64,000 nt of DNA from Azoarcus indigens (lineage in GTDB: Bacteria; Pseudomonadota; Gammaproteobacteria; Burkholderiales; Rhodocyclaceae): NCBI RefSeq assembly GCF_004361735.1, contig NZ_SNVV01000006.1:171288-235287 (forward strand). Direction: 5' to 3'. Below, one piece after another: positions 1 to 11,629 of the stretch. The notes under the pieces were generated by a model. The model did no database searches. It had not been told where the DNA came from and saw only the letters and a list, made by a program, of their open reading frames with translations. Both the position numbers and the translations under genes were made by a program. Each line of letters begins with the position of its first letter. Position 1 is the first letter of the stretch.

Positions 1-2018
1 ATGATGTCGTCCGCGCCCAGCTTCTTCAGCTCGGCGATGATCTGCGGCACCAGGGTCTTGTGGCCGGCGGCGAGGCTGGAGCAGCCGACCGCGTGCACAT
101 CGTTCTCCACCGCATGGCGGGCGGCCTCTTCCGGGGTCTGGAAGAGCGGGCCGATGTCGATGTCGAAGCCGAGGTCGGCGAAGGCCGAGGCCACCACCTT
201 GGCGCCGCGGTCGTGGCCGTCCTGGCCCAACTTGGCGATCATGATGCGCGGCCGGCGACCTTCGTCGGCGACGAAAGCCTCGATCTCGCCCTTCAGCGCC
301 TTCCAGTCTTCCTGCTCTTCCACGACGGCTCCATAGACGCCGGACACGGCCTGGGGGTTGGCGCGGTAGCGGCCGAAGATCTTCTCCAGCGCGTCCGACA
401 CCTCGCCCACGGTAGCACGCAAGCGGATGGCCTTCACGCTGAGGTCGAGCAAGTTGCCGTCGCCGGTTTCGGCGCAGCGCGTCAGCGCATCCAGCGCGGC
501 CTGCACCGCGGCGCCATCGCGGCTTTCGCGGATCTTGTTCAGGCGCGCGATCTGCGCCTCGCGCACCGCGTGGTTGTCGATGTCCAGGATCTCGATCGGG
601 TCTTCCTTGGCGAGCTTGTACTTGTTCACGCCGACGATGACGTCCTTGCCCGAATCGATGCGCGCCTGCTTCTCGGCGGCGCACTCCTCCACCTTCATCT
701 TGGCCCAGCCGGACTCGACCGCCTTGGTCATGCCGCCCATGGCCTCGATCTCCTCGATCAGCGCCCAGGCCTTGTCCGCCATGTCTTGGGTGAGCTTCTC
801 CATCATGTAGGAGCCGGCCCAGGGGTCGACGACGTTACAGATGTGGGTCTCTTCCTGGATGATGATCTGGGTATTGCGCGCGATGCGGGCGGAGAACTCG
901 GTGGGCAGCGCGATGGCTTCGTCCAGCGCGTTGGTGTGCAGCGACTGGGTGCCACCGAACACCGCCGCCATCGCCTCGATGGTGGTGCGCACCACGTTGT
1001 TGTACGGGTCCTGCTCGGTGAGCGACCAACCGGAGGTCTGCGAGTGGGTGCGCAGCATCATGGACTTCGGGCTCTTGGGCTCGAACTGCTTCATGATGCG
1101 CCACCACAGCAGGCGCGCCGCCCGCATCTTGGCGATCTCGAGGTAGAAGTTCATGCCCACCGCCCAGAAGAAGGACAGGCGGCCGGCGAAGGTATCCACG
1201 TCCATGCCGCTGGCGATGCCTGTGCGCACGTACTCCAGGCCGTCCGCCAGGGTGAAGGCCAGCTCGATCGCCTGGTTCGCCCCCGCCTCCTGGATGTGAT
1301 AGCCGGAGATGGAGATGGAGTTGAACTTCGGCATGTGCTGCGCGGTGTAGCCGAAGATGTCGGCGATGATCTTCATCGACGGCGTGGGCGGATAGATGTA
1401 GGTGTTTCGGACCATGAACTCCTTGAGGATGTCGTTCTGTATGGTCCCCGACAGCTTCTCCTGGGCCACGCCCTGCTCTTCGGCGGCGACGATGTAGCCT
1501 GCCAGGATGGGCAGCACCGCGCCGTTCATGGTCATGGACACCGAGATCTTGTCCAGCGGAATACCGTCGAACAGGATCTTCATGTCCTCCACCGAGTCGA
1601 TCGCCACCCCGGCCTTGCCGACGTCGCCGGTGACGCGCGGATGGTCGGAGTCGTAGCCGCGGTGGGTGGCGAGGTCGAAAGCCACCGACACACCCTGGCC
1701 GCCGGCGGCCAGCGCCTTGCGGTAGAAGGCATTGGAGGCCTCGGCGGTGGAGAAGCCGGCGTACTGGCGGATGGTCCAGGGCTTCACCGCGTACATGGTG
1801 GGCTGGGGCCCGCGCAGGAAGGGCTCGAAGCCCGGCAGGGTGTCGGCGTGTGGCAGGCCGGCGGTGTCGGCGGCGGTGTAGAGCGGCTTCACCGTCAGCC
1901 CTTCCGGCGTCACCCAGTTCAGCTTCTGCAGATCCCCGTTCGGCGCCTGCTTGGCGGCCGCCTTGTTCCAGGCCTCGAGGTCAGGCTGCGGATAGAGGGG
2001 CGGGTTGGCGTTCGACAT
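1..2018 (-). CDS. scpA: Methylmalonyl-CoA mutase, large catalytic chain (3' end beyond window)
   Basis: Interconverts (R)-methylmalonyl-CoA and succinyl-CoA with adenosylcobalamin in the cytoplasm (propionate and odd-chain catabolism). About 672 codons are visible from an ATG at 2018; single-chain mutases of this family are near 710-720 residues, so only the last 40-50 are missing. Seen: an N-terminal substrate barrel with the conserved run [14 protein letters not shown], and near the truncated end the cobalamin-binding start [13 protein letters not shown] with the DxHxxG cobalt-ligand motif. Transcribed away from the GntR regulator; the shared 404-bp gap holds a palindrome. The B12 genes in the same window match its cofactor need. 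Identity is secure; ScpA versus MutB naming is a matter of convention. Confidence 0.96.
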   Translation of the reverse strand, partial: MSNANPPLYPQPDLEAWNKAAAKQAPNGDLQKLNWVTPEGLTVKPLYTAADTAGLPHADTLPGFEPFLRGPQPTMYAVKPWTIRQYAGFSTAEASNAFYRKALAAGGQGVSVAFDLATHRGYDSDHPRVTGDVGKAGVAIDSVEDMKILFDGIPLDKISVSMTMNGAVLPILAGYIVAAEEQGVAQEKLSGTIQNDILKEFMVRNTYIYPPTPSMKIIADIFGYTAQHMPKFNSISISGYHIQEAGANQAIELAFTLADGLEYVRTGIASGMDVDTFAGRLSFFWAVGMNFYLEIAKMRAARLLWWRIMKQFEPKSPKSMMLRTHSQTSGWSLTEQDPYNNVVRTTIEAMAAVFGGTQSLHTNALDEAIALPTEFSARIARNTQIIIQEETHICNVVDPWAGSYMMEKLTQDMADKAWALIEEIEAMGGMTKAVESGWAKMKVEECAAEKQARIDSGKDVIVGVNKYKLAKEDPIEILDIDNHAVREAQIARLNKIRESRDGAAVQAALDALTRCAETGDGNLLDLSVKAIRLRATVGEVSDALEKIFGRYRANPQAVSGVYGAVVEEQEDWKALKGEIEAFVADEGRRPRIMIAKLGQDGHDRGAKVVASAFADLGFDIDIGPLFQTPEEAARHAVENDVHAVGCSSLAAGHKTLVPQIIAELKKLGADDI

Positions 2019-2298
2019 GGCAAAGCTCTCCGGTACTAGGGCCGCTCCTGGACGACCCAGCAGATTCGCATGGAACGCGGACATCCTCCGCGCTCGCTTG
2101 GCACCGCATACGTAGGCATCCGCTCCGCCAGGCCAGGCACCAGGCCGGCCACTGCGAAGCAGGATGCGACGACGAGGCCGTCCGCGGATATTCCCGCAGA
2201 CGGCCGCCGACGCTCCCGTGCGGCGCAGTCCCTCTCATGTACCCCTGGCATTGACTGCCGCGAGGCCTCCCATGCTACGCCGCACAACGGAAACCACC

Positions 2299-2344
2299 TT
2301 GACTTCGGTTGGCGGCAGATAATACTGTATCCATAATTATGAAT
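2299..2344 (+). promoter_or_regulatory. Candidate regulator promoter with palindromic operator
   Basis: A TTGACT hexamer (2299-2304) is followed by TAATAC (2320-2325, 15 bp away) or TACTGT (2323-2328, 18 bp). Right after these is the near-palindrome ATCCATAATTATGAAT (2329-2344), 14 of 16 positions symmetric with a perfect CATAATTATG core. On the minus strand a TTGCAT and TATTAT pair (18 bp apart) overlaps the same site and would drive the mutase gene. GntR/FCD proteins bind short AT-rich palindromes as dimers, so autoregulation and mutase control are inferred. The rest of 2019-2422 shows no gene. Confidence 0.45.
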
Positions 2345-2422
2345 GCAACGCCAGGGTGAGATCGGGCACGGAAGCGGTTATCCTTGCGCGTCCCGTTTCG
2401 CCAGCCCTGCCGTTTCCACGCC

Positions 2423-3094
2423 ATGACCGCGTCCCGCATCGCTCCGCTCGCGCTGTACCAGGAAGTCGCTGAACGACTGCGCCAGCGCATCTTCTCCCAC
2501 GAACTGCCGCCCGGCACCTGGGTAGACGAACAAGCGCTGGCGGAGCAGTACGGCATCTCCCGCACGCCCCTGCGCGAGGCGCTGAAGGTGCTGGCCTCCG
2601 AGGGGCTGGTGACGCTGAAGCCGCGCCGGGGCTGTTATGTGACCGAGATCTCGGAACGCGACCTGGATGAGGTCTTTACCATCATGGCGCTGCTGGAAGG
2701 CGAATGCGCCCGCAGTTCCGCCGCCCGCGCCAGCGCCGCGGAACTCGAGGAACTCCAGGACATACACCGGGACCTGGAACGCGCCGCGGAGGCCGAGGAC
2801 ATCGACCGCTTCTTCGAGGCCAACCAGGCCTTCCACCACCGCGTCCAGTCGCTGGCGGACAACCGCTGGCTGCTGCAGGTGATCGAGGATCTGCGCAAGG
2901 TCATCAAGCTGTCGCGCCACCACTCGCTGTTCTCGGAAGGCCGGCTGGAGCAGTCCCTGGCCGAGCACCGTGGCATCCTGGACGCCCTGCTCGCCCGCGA
3001 TGCGGAAGCAGCCGAGGCGCGCATGCGCGAGCACATCAGCAGCGGCCGCGCGGCGCTGGCCCGCATCGCCGAGGCGCGTAACCGCGCCGCCTGA
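2423..3094 (+). CDS. GntR-family transcriptional regulator, FCD ligand domain
   Basis: A 223-residue DNA-binding regulator. The N-terminal winged helix (about 5-75) contains YGISRTPLREALKVLASEGLV, the typical GntR recognition helix, then RRGCYV. The C-terminal all-helical FCD domain (about 85-215) has the spaced metal/ligand residues in FEANQAFHHRV and LAEHRGILDAL. The ATG at 2423 is preferred over an upstream GTG at 2384 because it begins just before the helix-turn-helix, as in relatives. Divergent from the B12-dependent mutase, so control of propionyl/methylmalonyl-CoA metabolism is likely but inferred; the effector is unknown. Ends 32 bp from the convergent paeA-like gene. Confidence 0.88.
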   Translation: MTASRIAPLALYQEVAERLRQRIFSHELPPGTWVDEQALAEQYGISRTPLREALKVLASEGLVTLKPRRGCYVTEISERDLDEVFTIMALLEGECARSSAARASAAELEELQDIHRDLERAAEAEDIDRFFEANQAFHHRVQSLADNRWLLQVIEDLRKVIKLSRHHSLFSEGRLEQSLAEHRGILDALLARDAEAAEARMREHISSGRAALARIAEARNRAA

Positions 3095-3126
3095 AACCCT
3101 GCCGCTGAACGCCTGGCGGAAACGCC

Positions 3127-4440
3127 TCAGCCCGCCGTGACAGGCGCGGCCGCGCCCTCTTCACGCGTCACCAGCACCTGGTCGATGCGGTAGTTGTCGA
3201 TGTCCACCACCTCGAACTTGTAGCCGTGGTAGCGCACGAAGTCGGTGCGCTTGGGCACCTTGCGCAGCATGTACATCAGGAAGCCGGCGATGGTCTCGTA
3301 GTTCTGGAAGCCCTCGAAGACCTCGATGTGCAGCGCCTGCATCACGTCCTCGATGGGCGTCACCCCGTCGATCAGCCAGGAATGGTCGTCGCGCTGCACG
3401 ATCAGCTCTTCCTGGAAGGGGCTCACCAGGTCACCCATCACCGTGTTCATCACGTCCTGCAGCGTCAGCAGGCCGACCACCAGCGCATATTCATTGACCA
3501 CCAGGCCGAAGCCTTCCTTGTCGTCGCGGAAGCGCTCCAGCGCCTCGAACAGCGTCAGCGTGTCCGGCAGCATCAGCACCTTGCGCACGATGGGCTGGGT
3601 GCGCAGCGACAGGTCCTGCCCGGTGACGATGCGCGGCAGGATGTCCTTCACGTCCACATAGCCGATCACGCTGTCTATGGTGCTCTCGCACACCGGGAAC
3701 TTACCGTGCGGGTGCTCGGCGATCTTGCGCCGTATGCTCTCCTCCGACTCGCCCAAAGTGAGATAGACGATGCTCTCGCGCGCGGTCATCGCCGACGGCA
3801 CGATGCGCGAATCCAGCTCGAACACGTTGGTGATCAGGTGCTGCTCCTGCTTCAGCAGCACGCCGGCCTGGGCGCCGGCATCCGCCATGGCGACGATGTC
3901 GTCGGCGGTGATGTCGTCCGGCCGCGCGTTGGGAACGCCGAGCAGGCGGAACAGCCAGTTGGCGAGGCCGTTGAACACCCACACCAGCGGCGCGAACAGC
4001 CACATGCACAGCTGCATCGGCCGCACGATGGCCACCGCCACCCGCTCCGGCCGCACCATGGACAGGCGCTTGGGCATCAGGTCGGCGAAGAGCACGAACA
4101 GCGAGGTGACGAAGATGAAGGAGATGATGAAGCTGGCGGTGCCCAGCGCCGGGCCGTCATACACCGACACCAGCGCCGCCTCGACGTAGGGCGACAGCGC
4201 CTGGTCGCCCACGATGCCGCCGAGGATGGCCACCGCGTTGAGGCCGATCTGCACCACGGTGAAGAAGTTGCCTGGGCTGTCCTGCAGTTGCAGGACCCGA
4301 GCGGCGCCGGCGTGGCCGCCGTCGGCCATCAGCCGCAGCTTGATCTTGCGCGACGCGGCCAGTGAGATTTCCGACAGCGAGAAGAAGGCGCTGACGGCGA
4401 TGAGAAGCAGGATGAGCAGCAGATTGTTGAACAAAGACAC
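3127..4440 (-). CDS. paeA: PaeA/YtfL-type CNNM-CBS-CorC membrane protein
   Basis: A 437-residue inner-membrane protein: CNNM/DUF21 membrane domain (about 1-190, several hydrophobic helices, motif FFSLSEISLAASRKIKL), two CBS domains (about 205-330) and a C-terminal CorC_HlyC domain (about 345-430, ending YKFEVVDIDNYRIDQVLVT). The similarity to E. coli YtfL, described as the polyamine exporter PaeA, runs the whole length as far as I can recall that sequence. The start is taken as GTG at 4440 because AAGGAG lies 7-8 nt upstream; an upstream frame extension lacks such a site. It follows fumC by 81 bp on the same strand, so co-transcription is possible. Transport substrate is by homology only. Confidence 0.85.
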   Translation of the reverse strand: MSLFNNLLLILLLIAVSAFFSLSEISLAASRKIKLRLMADGGHAGAARVLQLQDSPGNFFTVVQIGLNAVAILGGIVGDQALSPYVEAALVSVYDGPALGTASFIISFIFVTSLFVLFADLMPKRLSMVRPERVAVAIVRPMQLCMWLFAPLVWVFNGLANWLFRLLGVPNARPDDITADDIVAMADAGAQAGVLLKQEQHLITNVFELDSRIVPSAMTARESIVYLTLGESEESIRRKIAEHPHGKFPVCESTIDSVIGYVDVKDILPRIVTGQDLSLRTQPIVRKVLMLPDTLTLFEALERFRDDKEGFGLVVNEYALVVGLLTLQDVMNTVMGDLVSPFQEELIVQRDDHSWLIDGVTPIEDVMQALHIEVFEGFQNYETIAGFLMYMLRKVPKRTDFVRYHGYKFEVVDIDNYRIDQVLVTREEGAAAPVTAG

Positions 4441-4521
4441 GGGAAGGACTCCTTGCGGGACCACCCTTTCCGGCATCCGGCCGGAGCGGCGGTACCCGCC
4501 TGGAGTCTATCACCGCGCCCT

Positions 4522-5931
<1,410 letters not shown>

Positions 5932-6183
5932 GCTGTTTCCTCTCTGTTCGGGATGCAGGTTCCGGATTGGACGGCGGCGCAGCGCCGGGATTCCCGCCGC
6001 TTGCATCGACATGCGCCCCGCCGCCGGAGCCCACAGCCGCCCCCTCGCGGCCGACGCGGGCCGGCCACCGCCTCATCGCGCGGGATGGCGAGTCGGCTAT
6101 CATACCCGGCCCATACGAAGGCGTACGGCGCCCGCCACGGCGCTCCTGCGCCGCCCCACCCACATCCCTGCGCGGACCTGAAG

Positions 6184-6966
6184 ATGAGCGGAAGCATCCT
6201 GACCGAAACCGTGGACGGCATCGCCACCGTCACCCTGTCCAACCCGGCCAAGCTCAATGCGGTGGACCTGGCCATGTGGCACGGCCTGCGCGCCAGCATG
6301 CAGACGCTGTCGGCCGAGCCGGGGCTGCGCTGCGTGATCCTGCGCGGCGCTGGCAACCAGGCTTTCGCCGCCGGCGGCGACATCGAGGAATTTCTCCGCG
6401 TGCGCGCCACGGTGGATGACGCCCTGCGCTACCACGAGGATGGCGTCGCCGCCGCACTGGCCGCGGTGCGCGACTGCCCGGTGCCGACGGTGGCGGCGAT
6501 CAGCGGCGCCTGCATCGGCGGCGGGCTGGAGATCGCCGGCTGCTGCGACCTGCGCATCGCTGGCGAGTCCGCCCGCTTCGGCGCACCGATCAACAAACTG
6601 GGCTTCTCGATGTACCCGGGTGAGATGGCCGGCCTGCTGGCGCTGGCCGGCCCGGCGGTGGTGCTGGAGATCCTGTTGGAGGGCCGCATCCTGAGCGCGG
6701 CGGAGGCGCTGCAGAAAGGGCTGCTCACCCGCGTCGTCGGCGACGAGGCGGTATTCGGCGAAGCCCAGGCCAGCGCCCGCCGCATCGCCGCCGGCGCGCC
6801 CGGCGTTGCCCGCGCCCACAAGGCCTGGGCGCGCCGGCTGCAGTCGGCCGCCCCACTGAGCGGGGCGGAAAAGCGCGCCGCCTTCGATTTCCTGGACACC
6901 GAGGATTACCGCGAAGGCCTGGCCGCCTTCCTGGAGAAGCGCAAGCCCGTGTTCAGCGGCCGCTGA
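6184..6966 (+). CDS. Enoyl-CoA hydratase/isomerase family protein
   Basis: A 260-residue crotonase-fold protein. Seen: NPAKLNAVD near the N-terminus, the oxyanion-hole segment FAAGGDIEEFL (about 60-70), and ACIGGGLEIAGCCDLRIA (about 110-127), the crotonase signature with the second oxyanion-hole glycine. The residues at the two usual hydratase glutamate positions are not both obvious (the second region reads FGAPINKLGFSMYPGEMAG), so hydratase, isomerase or another CoA reaction cannot be told apart. It stands alone, divergent from fumC and convergent with cobQ (127-bp gap with no clear terminator). Start chosen at the ATG that begins the conserved fold; the same frame is open far upstream but antisense to fumC. 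Confidence 0.85.
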   Translation: MSGSILTETVDGIATVTLSNPAKLNAVDLAMWHGLRASMQTLSAEPGLRCVILRGAGNQAFAAGGDIEEFLRVRATVDDALRYHEDGVAAALAAVRDCPVPTVAAISGACIGGGLEIAGCCDLRIAGESARFGAPINKLGFSMYPGEMAGLLALAGPAVVLEILLEGRILSAAEALQKGLLTRVVGDEAVFGEAQASARRIAAGAPGVARAHKAWARRLQSAAPLSGAEKRAAFDFLDTEDYREGLAAFLEKRKPVFSGR

Positions 6967-7093
6967 GCGGCGCCCGGTCAGCCAGAAGGCGCAGGGCGAA
7001 CGGGCCTCCTGCCGAGCGGACGGACAGACGAGCCAGCGCGGCATTTACACCCGCCTGCCGCACAACCCCGTCAACCGCGACGCAGCCGCCCGC

Positions 7094-8569
7094 TCAAGCC
7101 GGCCGCCGCGCCTCTCCCGCCGCCTCCAGCAGCGCAGCCACATCCATGTGCCGCTCCACCGTATCCGCCAGCCTGTCCAGGTCCGCCTCCCGTCGCGCCG
7201 CCAGATCGACCCGCGCCAGCGCCTGCGCCCCGGCCCAGCCCAGCAGCGCGGCCAGCGCATCCGGATGGTCGAACAAGCCGTGCAGATAGCTGCCCAGCAC
7301 CTGACCGTCCTCCGACAGCGCGCCATCGCTGCGGCCGCCTAGCTCCACCGCCGGCCGCGCCAGCGCCGGGCCGCGGCTCACGCCCATGTGGATCTCGTAG
7401 CCGCTCACCGCCGGCGCGCCCGGCAGGGCCAGCGTGCCGGCGACGTTGGCCAGCTGCTTCTCCCGCTCCAGCACCGTCTCCATGTCCAGCAGGCCGAGGC
7501 CGGCCACCCGCGCCGGTCGGCCTTCCAGGCCCAGCGGATCGTCCAGCGCCGTGCCCAGCATCTGGAAGCCGCCGCAGATGCCGATCAGCTTGCCGCCGTA
7601 GCGCAGATGCCGGCGTATCGCCGCCTCCCAGCCCTGGGCACGCAGCCAGGCGAGGTCGGACTGCACGCTCTTGGAACCCGGCAGCACGATGAGGTCGGCC
7701 GGCGGAATCGGCTGGCCCGGCCCCACCCACTGGAAATCCACCTGGGGATGCAGGCGCAGCGCGTCCAGATCGGTGTGGTTGGATACCCGCGGATACACCG
7801 GCGCCACCACCCGCAGCGCCGCCTGCTCCGGCGCCACGCCGCCGCCGGCCACCGCATCCTCGGCGTCGAGGAAGAGGCCATGCAGATAGGGCAGCACGCC
7901 CAGCACCGGCCGCCCCGTCCTCGCTTCCAGCCAGTCCAGGCCGGACTGCAGCAGGCCAATGTCGCCGCGGAAGCGATTGACGACGAAGCCCTTCACCCGC
8001 GCCTGCTCCGACGGCGACAGCAGCTCCAGCGTGCCGACCAGGTGGGCGAAGACGCCGCCGCGGTCGATGTCCGCCACCAGGATCACCGGCACGTCCGCCG
8101 CCTCGGCGAAGCCCATGTTGGCGATGTCGCGGTCGCGCAGATTGATCTCCGCCGGGCTGCCGGCGCCCTCGACCAGCACGCAGTCGTAGGCCGCCTCCAG
8201 CCGCCGCCAGGAGGCCAGCACCGCCGCCATCGCGGTCGGCTTGTAGCGGTGATAATCGCGCGCCGAGAGATCGGCCACCGCCTTGCCGTGAATGATGACC
8301 TGGGCGCCGATGTCCGACGAAGGCTTGAGCAGCACCGGGTTGAAGTCGGTGTGCGCCGGCACGCCGGCGGCCAGCGCCTGCAGCGCCTGGGCGCGGCCGA
8401 TCTCGCCGCCATCCACCGTCACCGCCGAATTCAGCGCCATGTTCTGCGGCTTGAACGGCGCCACCCGCAGCCCGCGCCGGCGCAGCGCCCGCGCCAGCCC
8501 GGCCACCAGCGTGCTCTTGCCGGCGTCGGAAGTCGTGCCCTGCACCATCAGGGCCGCAGCCTTGGACAT
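7094..8569 (-). CDS. cobQ: Cobyric acid synthase (amidates b, d, e, g side chains)
   Basis: ATP- and glutamine-dependent amidation of adenosylcobyrinate a,c-diamide to adenosylcobyrate. 491 residues, the usual size. Seen: N-terminal ATP-binding motif [15 protein letters not shown] (about 10-24), [33 protein letters not shown], then a class I glutamine amidotransferase domain with LPGSKSV (about 295) and the nucleophile loop [11 protein letters not shown] (about 330). GGAG lies about 10 nt before the ATG. Divergent from cbiB over 203 bp, in which I looked for but did not find a cobalamin riboswitch. Confidence 0.96.
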   Translation of the reverse strand: MSKAAALMVQGTTSDAGKSTLVAGLARALRRRGLRVAPFKPQNMALNSAVTVDGGEIGRAQALQALAAGVPAHTDFNPVLLKPSSDIGAQVIIHGKAVADLSARDYHRYKPTAMAAVLASWRRLEAAYDCVLVEGAGSPAEINLRDRDIANMGFAEAADVPVILVADIDRGGVFAHLVGTLELLSPSEQARVKGFVVNRFRGDIGLLQSGLDWLEARTGRPVLGVLPYLHGLFLDAEDAVAGGGVAPEQAALRVVAPVYPRVSNHTDLDALRLHPQVDFQWVGPGQPIPPADLIVLPGSKSVQSDLAWLRAQGWEAAIRRHLRYGGKLIGICGGFQMLGTALDDPLGLEGRPARVAGLGLLDMETVLEREKQLANVAGTLALPGAPAVSGYEIHMGVSRGPALARPAVELGGRSDGALSEDGQVLGSYLHGLFDHPDALAALLGWAGAQALARVDLAARREADLDRLADTVERHMDVAALLEAAGEARRPA

Positions 8570-8772
8570 CGCGTAGAATCTCCTGCCTCGTCGAGGGGCG
8601 GGATTATCGCGCGTACGGGCCGCGCAGCGGCGCTCCGCGCGTGGATGCGAGGTGGATTCAGCCCAGCGGTGCCCCCTGGCGCACCACCCAGCCCCGCGTT
8701 CCCAGCCAGCCCTCCAGTCCCGCCATCGCCGCTCGCCCCACTACAACAGCCCCCGCCGCAAACCCGCCGCCG

Positions 8773-9717
8773 ATGTCCGCCTTCGCCCTCCTCGTCATCA
8801 AGCTCGCCGCCAGCCTGCTGGCAGACCGCCTGTTTGGCGAGCCGCGGCGCTGGCATCCGCTGGTGGGCTTCGGCAACTGGGCGAAGACCATCGAAGGCCA
8901 GCTGCGGCGGCCGGGCGACAGCCACCGCCGCGAGCTCGCGCTCGGCCTGCTCGCCTGGCTGGCCGCGGTCGCACCCTGGGTAGGGCTTGCGCTGCTGCTG
9001 CGCAGCCTGCATCCGCAGGCGCACTGGGCGGTGGACATCCTGCTGCTCTACCTCGCCCTCGGCGGCCGCAGCCTGGCCGAACATGCGGAAGCCATTGCCG
9101 CACCGCTGGCGGCCGGCAACCTGCCGCAGGCGCGCGAGCGGGTGAGCTGGATCGTCAGCCGCGACACCCGCGCACTGGACGAAGCCGGCGTCGCCCGCGC
9201 CGCCACCGAATCGGTGCTGGAGAACGGCAACGACGCGGTATTCGGCGCGCTGTTCTGGTTCCTCATCGGCGGCGGCCCGGCGGCGCTGCTGTTCCGCCTC
9301 GCCAACACGCTGGACGCGATGTGGGGCTACCGCAACGCCCGCTACCTCGCCTTCGGCCGCATCGCCGCCCGCGTCGACGATCTGCTCAACGCCCTGCCCG
9401 CCCGCCTTACCGCGCTCACCTATGCCCTGCTCGGCCGCACCCGCGCCGCGCTCGCCTGCTGGCGCAGCCAGGCGCCGGCCTGGGACAGCCCCAACGCCGG
9501 CCCAGTGATGGCCGCCGGCGCCGGTGCGCTGGGCGTCGCCCTGGGCGGTGCCGCGATCTATCACGGCCAGCTGGAACAACGCCCGCCGCTGGGTGGCGGC
9601 CAGGCGCCGGATGCGGGCTCGATACGCGCGGCCGTCGCCCTGGTCCGCCGCGGCATCCTGCTGTGGCTGAGCCTTGCCGGCCTGCTCGCGGTCATCCTGG
9701 AGCGGGCCGGTGCTTGA
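8773..9717 (+). CDS. cbiB: Adenosylcobinamide-phosphate synthase
   Basis: Integral membrane enzyme (314 residues) attaching aminopropanol phosphate to cobyric acid. Seen: N-terminal [22 protein letters not shown], the family hallmark; [30 protein letters not shown] in the middle (conserved RDT and ESVLEN blocks); several hydrophobic segments (about 45-75, 145-165, 205-225, 285-312). The ATG at 8773 starts just before the hallmark; the frame is open further upstream but without homologous sequence. Its stop overlaps the GTG of the next gene by 8 nt. The product would be linked by the neighbouring CobD, CobU and CobS. Confidence 0.94.
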   Translation: MSAFALLVIKLAASLLADRLFGEPRRWHPLVGFGNWAKTIEGQLRRPGDSHRRELALGLLAWLAAVAPWVGLALLLRSLHPQAHWAVDILLLYLALGGRSLAEHAEAIAAPLAAGNLPQARERVSWIVSRDTRALDEAGVARAATESVLENGNDAVFGALFWFLIGGGPAALLFRLANTLDAMWGYRNARYLAFGRIAARVDDLLNALPARLTALTYALLGRTRAALACWRSQAPAWDSPNAGPVMAAGAGALGVALGGAAIYHGQLEQRPPLGGGQAPDAGSIRAAVALVRRGILLWLSLAGLLAVILERAGA

Positions 9718-10714
9718 ACACGGCGGCCGCCTGCGCGCCGCGGCGCAGACGCACGGCATCCCCGTCGAACGCTGGCTGGACCTCTCCACCGGCATCAGCC
9801 CCTACGCCTACCCGGTGCCGCCGGTGCCGACCGCCGTCTGGCAGCGCCTGCCGGAAGAGGAGGACGGCCTGGAAGCCGCCGCCCGCCACTATTACGGTGC
9901 CGAAGCGCTGCCGGTCGCCGGCTCCCAGGCCGCCATCCAGGCCCTGCCCGACCTGCTGCCCGCCCGCCGGGTCACGTTGGCCCTGCCCAGCTACGCGGAA
10001 CACGCCGCCGCCTGGGAAGCACGCATTGAGCACCGCTGCCCGGCGGGCGACGCCAAGGCCATAGAGCAGGTGCTGGACGACACCGACCTGCTGCTGCTGG
10101 TCAGCCCCAACAACCCCACCGGCCACCGCCACCCGCGCGAGCGCCTGCTGGAATGGCAGCACCGTCTCGCCCAACGCGGCGGTTGGATGGTGGTGGACGA
10201 GGCCTTCATCGACTGCACAGAGGAAGACAGCCTGGCCCCAGCGGTGGGGCGCGGCGACAACCTGGTGGTGCTGCGCTCGCTGGGCAAGTTCTTCGGTCTT
10301 GCCGGCGCCCGCGTCGGCTTCGTGCTCGCCCCCGCCACGCTGCGCGCAGCGCTGGTCGGAAAGCTGGGGCCGTGGGCCGTCAGCGGCCCGGCCCGCCATG
10401 CCGCGCGGGCCGCATTGAGCGACCGCGGCTGGCAGCAGACCAACTCCCGGCGCCTCGCCAACGCCGCCTCCGCCCTGGACAAAGTCCTGCGCGCCGCCGG
10501 CCTGCCGGGGGGAAACGGCTGCCCGCTGTTCCGCTGGGTGCCGCATCCGCGCGCCGCCGAACTCCAGCACGCCCTCGCCCGCCGCGGCATCCTGGTGCGC
10601 CACTTCGAACAGCCCGCCGGCCTGCGTTTCGGCTTGCCGGGCGATGCCACCGCCCTCGCCCGCCTGGCCGGGGCACTGTATGAACTCCGTCCCCTGATCG
10701 AGAGCCCCAAGTGA
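9710..10714 (+). CDS. cobD: L-threonine-O-3-phosphate decarboxylase (PLP)
   Basis: Makes (R)-1-amino-2-propanol phosphate, the linker used by the preceding CbiB. 334-residue class I/II aminotransferase fold: [16 protein letters not shown] near residue 30, [16 protein letters not shown] (Asn/Pro of the PLP pocket), [14 protein letters not shown] (aspartate to pyridine N), and [14 protein letters not shown] with the PLP Schiff-base lysine. The GTG at 9710 is chosen because it overlaps the cbiB stop (translational coupling) and gives the normal N-terminus, whereas the ATG at 9674 lies inside cbiB and adds an unrelated extension. The next start again overlaps this stop. Confidence 0.92.
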   Translation: MLEHGGRLRAAAQTHGIPVERWLDLSTGISPYAYPVPPVPTAVWQRLPEEEDGLEAAARHYYGAEALPVAGSQAAIQALPDLLPARRVTLALPSYAEHAAAWEARIEHRCPAGDAKAIEQVLDDTDLLLLVSPNNPTGHRHPRERLLEWQHRLAQRGGWMVVDEAFIDCTEEDSLAPAVGRGDNLVVLRSLGKFFGLAGARVGFVLAPATLRAALVGKLGPWAVSGPARHAARAALSDRGWQQTNSRRLANAASALDKVLRAAGLPGGNGCPLFRWVPHPRAAELQHALARRGILVRHFEQPAGLRFGLPGDATALARLAGALYELRPLIESPK

Positions 10715-11610
10715 GCCTTTGCTTCCGCCCCCGCGCCGCCCTCGCCATCCTGGCGCTGAGCGCCGGCCTCGCAGCGTCCGCCGCCCATGCCGAGATCGTC
10801 GTCACCGACGACGCCGGCCGCCAGCTGCGCCTCGCCGCGCCGGCCAAGCGCATCGTCAGCCTCGCCCCCCACGTCACCGAGCTGCTGTTTGCCGCGGGTG
10901 CGGGCGACAAGGTGGTGGGCGCGGTGAACTACAGCGACTACCCGGAAGCGGCAACCCGGCTACCGCAGGTGGGCGGCTACAACAACGTGGATCTGGAAGC
11001 GGTGGCGGCCTTGAAACCTGACCTGGTCGTCGCCTGGAAGACCGGTAACCGCGGCGGCAACCTCGACCGACTCAGCGCGCTGGGCATTCCGGTGTACGTG
11101 AATGAACCCCGCAGCCTGGAGGACGTGGCGAGCAGCCTGGAGACCCTGGGCCGCCTCGCCGGCACCCAGCTCAGCGCCTTCCATGCGGCGGCCGCCTTCC
11201 GTGAACGCCAGGCCATGCTGCAGAAGCGCTATGGACAGCGGCCGCCGGTGCGCACCTTCTACCAGATCTGGAACCAGCCGCTGATGACGGTGAATGGCGA
11301 GCACCTGATTTCCAAGGTGATCGCGCTATGCGGCGGCGAGAACGTGTTCGCCGGGCTGCCGCAGCTGGCGCCCACCGTAGGCACCGAGGCGGTGCTGGCG
11401 GCCAACCCGGAGGCCATCGTCGCCAGCGGCATGGGCGAGGCGCGGCCGGAATGGCTGGATCAGTGGAAGAACTGGGACAGGCTGACGGCCAGCCAGCGGG
11501 GCAATCTGTTCTTCATCCCGCCGGAGCTGATACAGCGGCACACGCCACGGATACTGGATGGCGCTTCGCGGCTGTGCGCCCAGCTGGAAGAGGCGCGCGC
11601 GCGCCGCTAG
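10711..11610 (+). CDS. btuF: Periplasmic cobalamin-binding protein of an ABC importer
   Basis: A 299-residue class III solute-binding protein. A signal peptide is evident (RPRAALAILALSAGLAASAAHA, cleavage after about residue 27). The mature part begins EIVVTDDAGRQLRL and contains AKRIVSLAPHVTELLFAAGA and VGAVNYSDYPEAA, the BtuF/FepB-type pattern, then LKPDLVVAWKTGN and AANPEAIVASGMG. The GTG at 10711 overlaps the cobD stop. Its partners BtuC and BtuD are encoded 15 kb away on the other strand, so the importer is split between two transcription units. Cobalamin or cobinamide is the likely ligand from context; siderophore binding is less likely. Confidence 0.88.
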   Translation: MSLCFRPRAALAILALSAGLAASAAHAEIVVTDDAGRQLRLAAPAKRIVSLAPHVTELLFAAGAGDKVVGAVNYSDYPEAATRLPQVGGYNNVDLEAVAALKPDLVVAWKTGNRGGNLDRLSALGIPVYVNEPRSLEDVASSLETLGRLAGTQLSAFHAAAAFRERQAMLQKRYGQRPPVRTFYQIWNQPLMTVNGEHLISKVIALCGGENVFAGLPQLAPTVGTEAVLAANPEAIVASGMGEARPEWLDQWKNWDRLTASQRGNLFFIPPELIQRHTPRILDGASRLCAQLEEARARR

Positions 11611-11629
11611 GCCGGAGAAAGCACGGCGC

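Noticed and set aside
60..2039. Long plus-strand open frame of 659 codons
   Set aside because: Exactly antisense to methylmalonyl-CoA mutase; His/Gly/Leu/Arg-rich composition of a GC-rich shadow frame, no domain.
8570..8772. Possible second cobalamin riboswitch between cobQ and cbiB
   Set aside because: No B12 box or other aptamer core on either strand.
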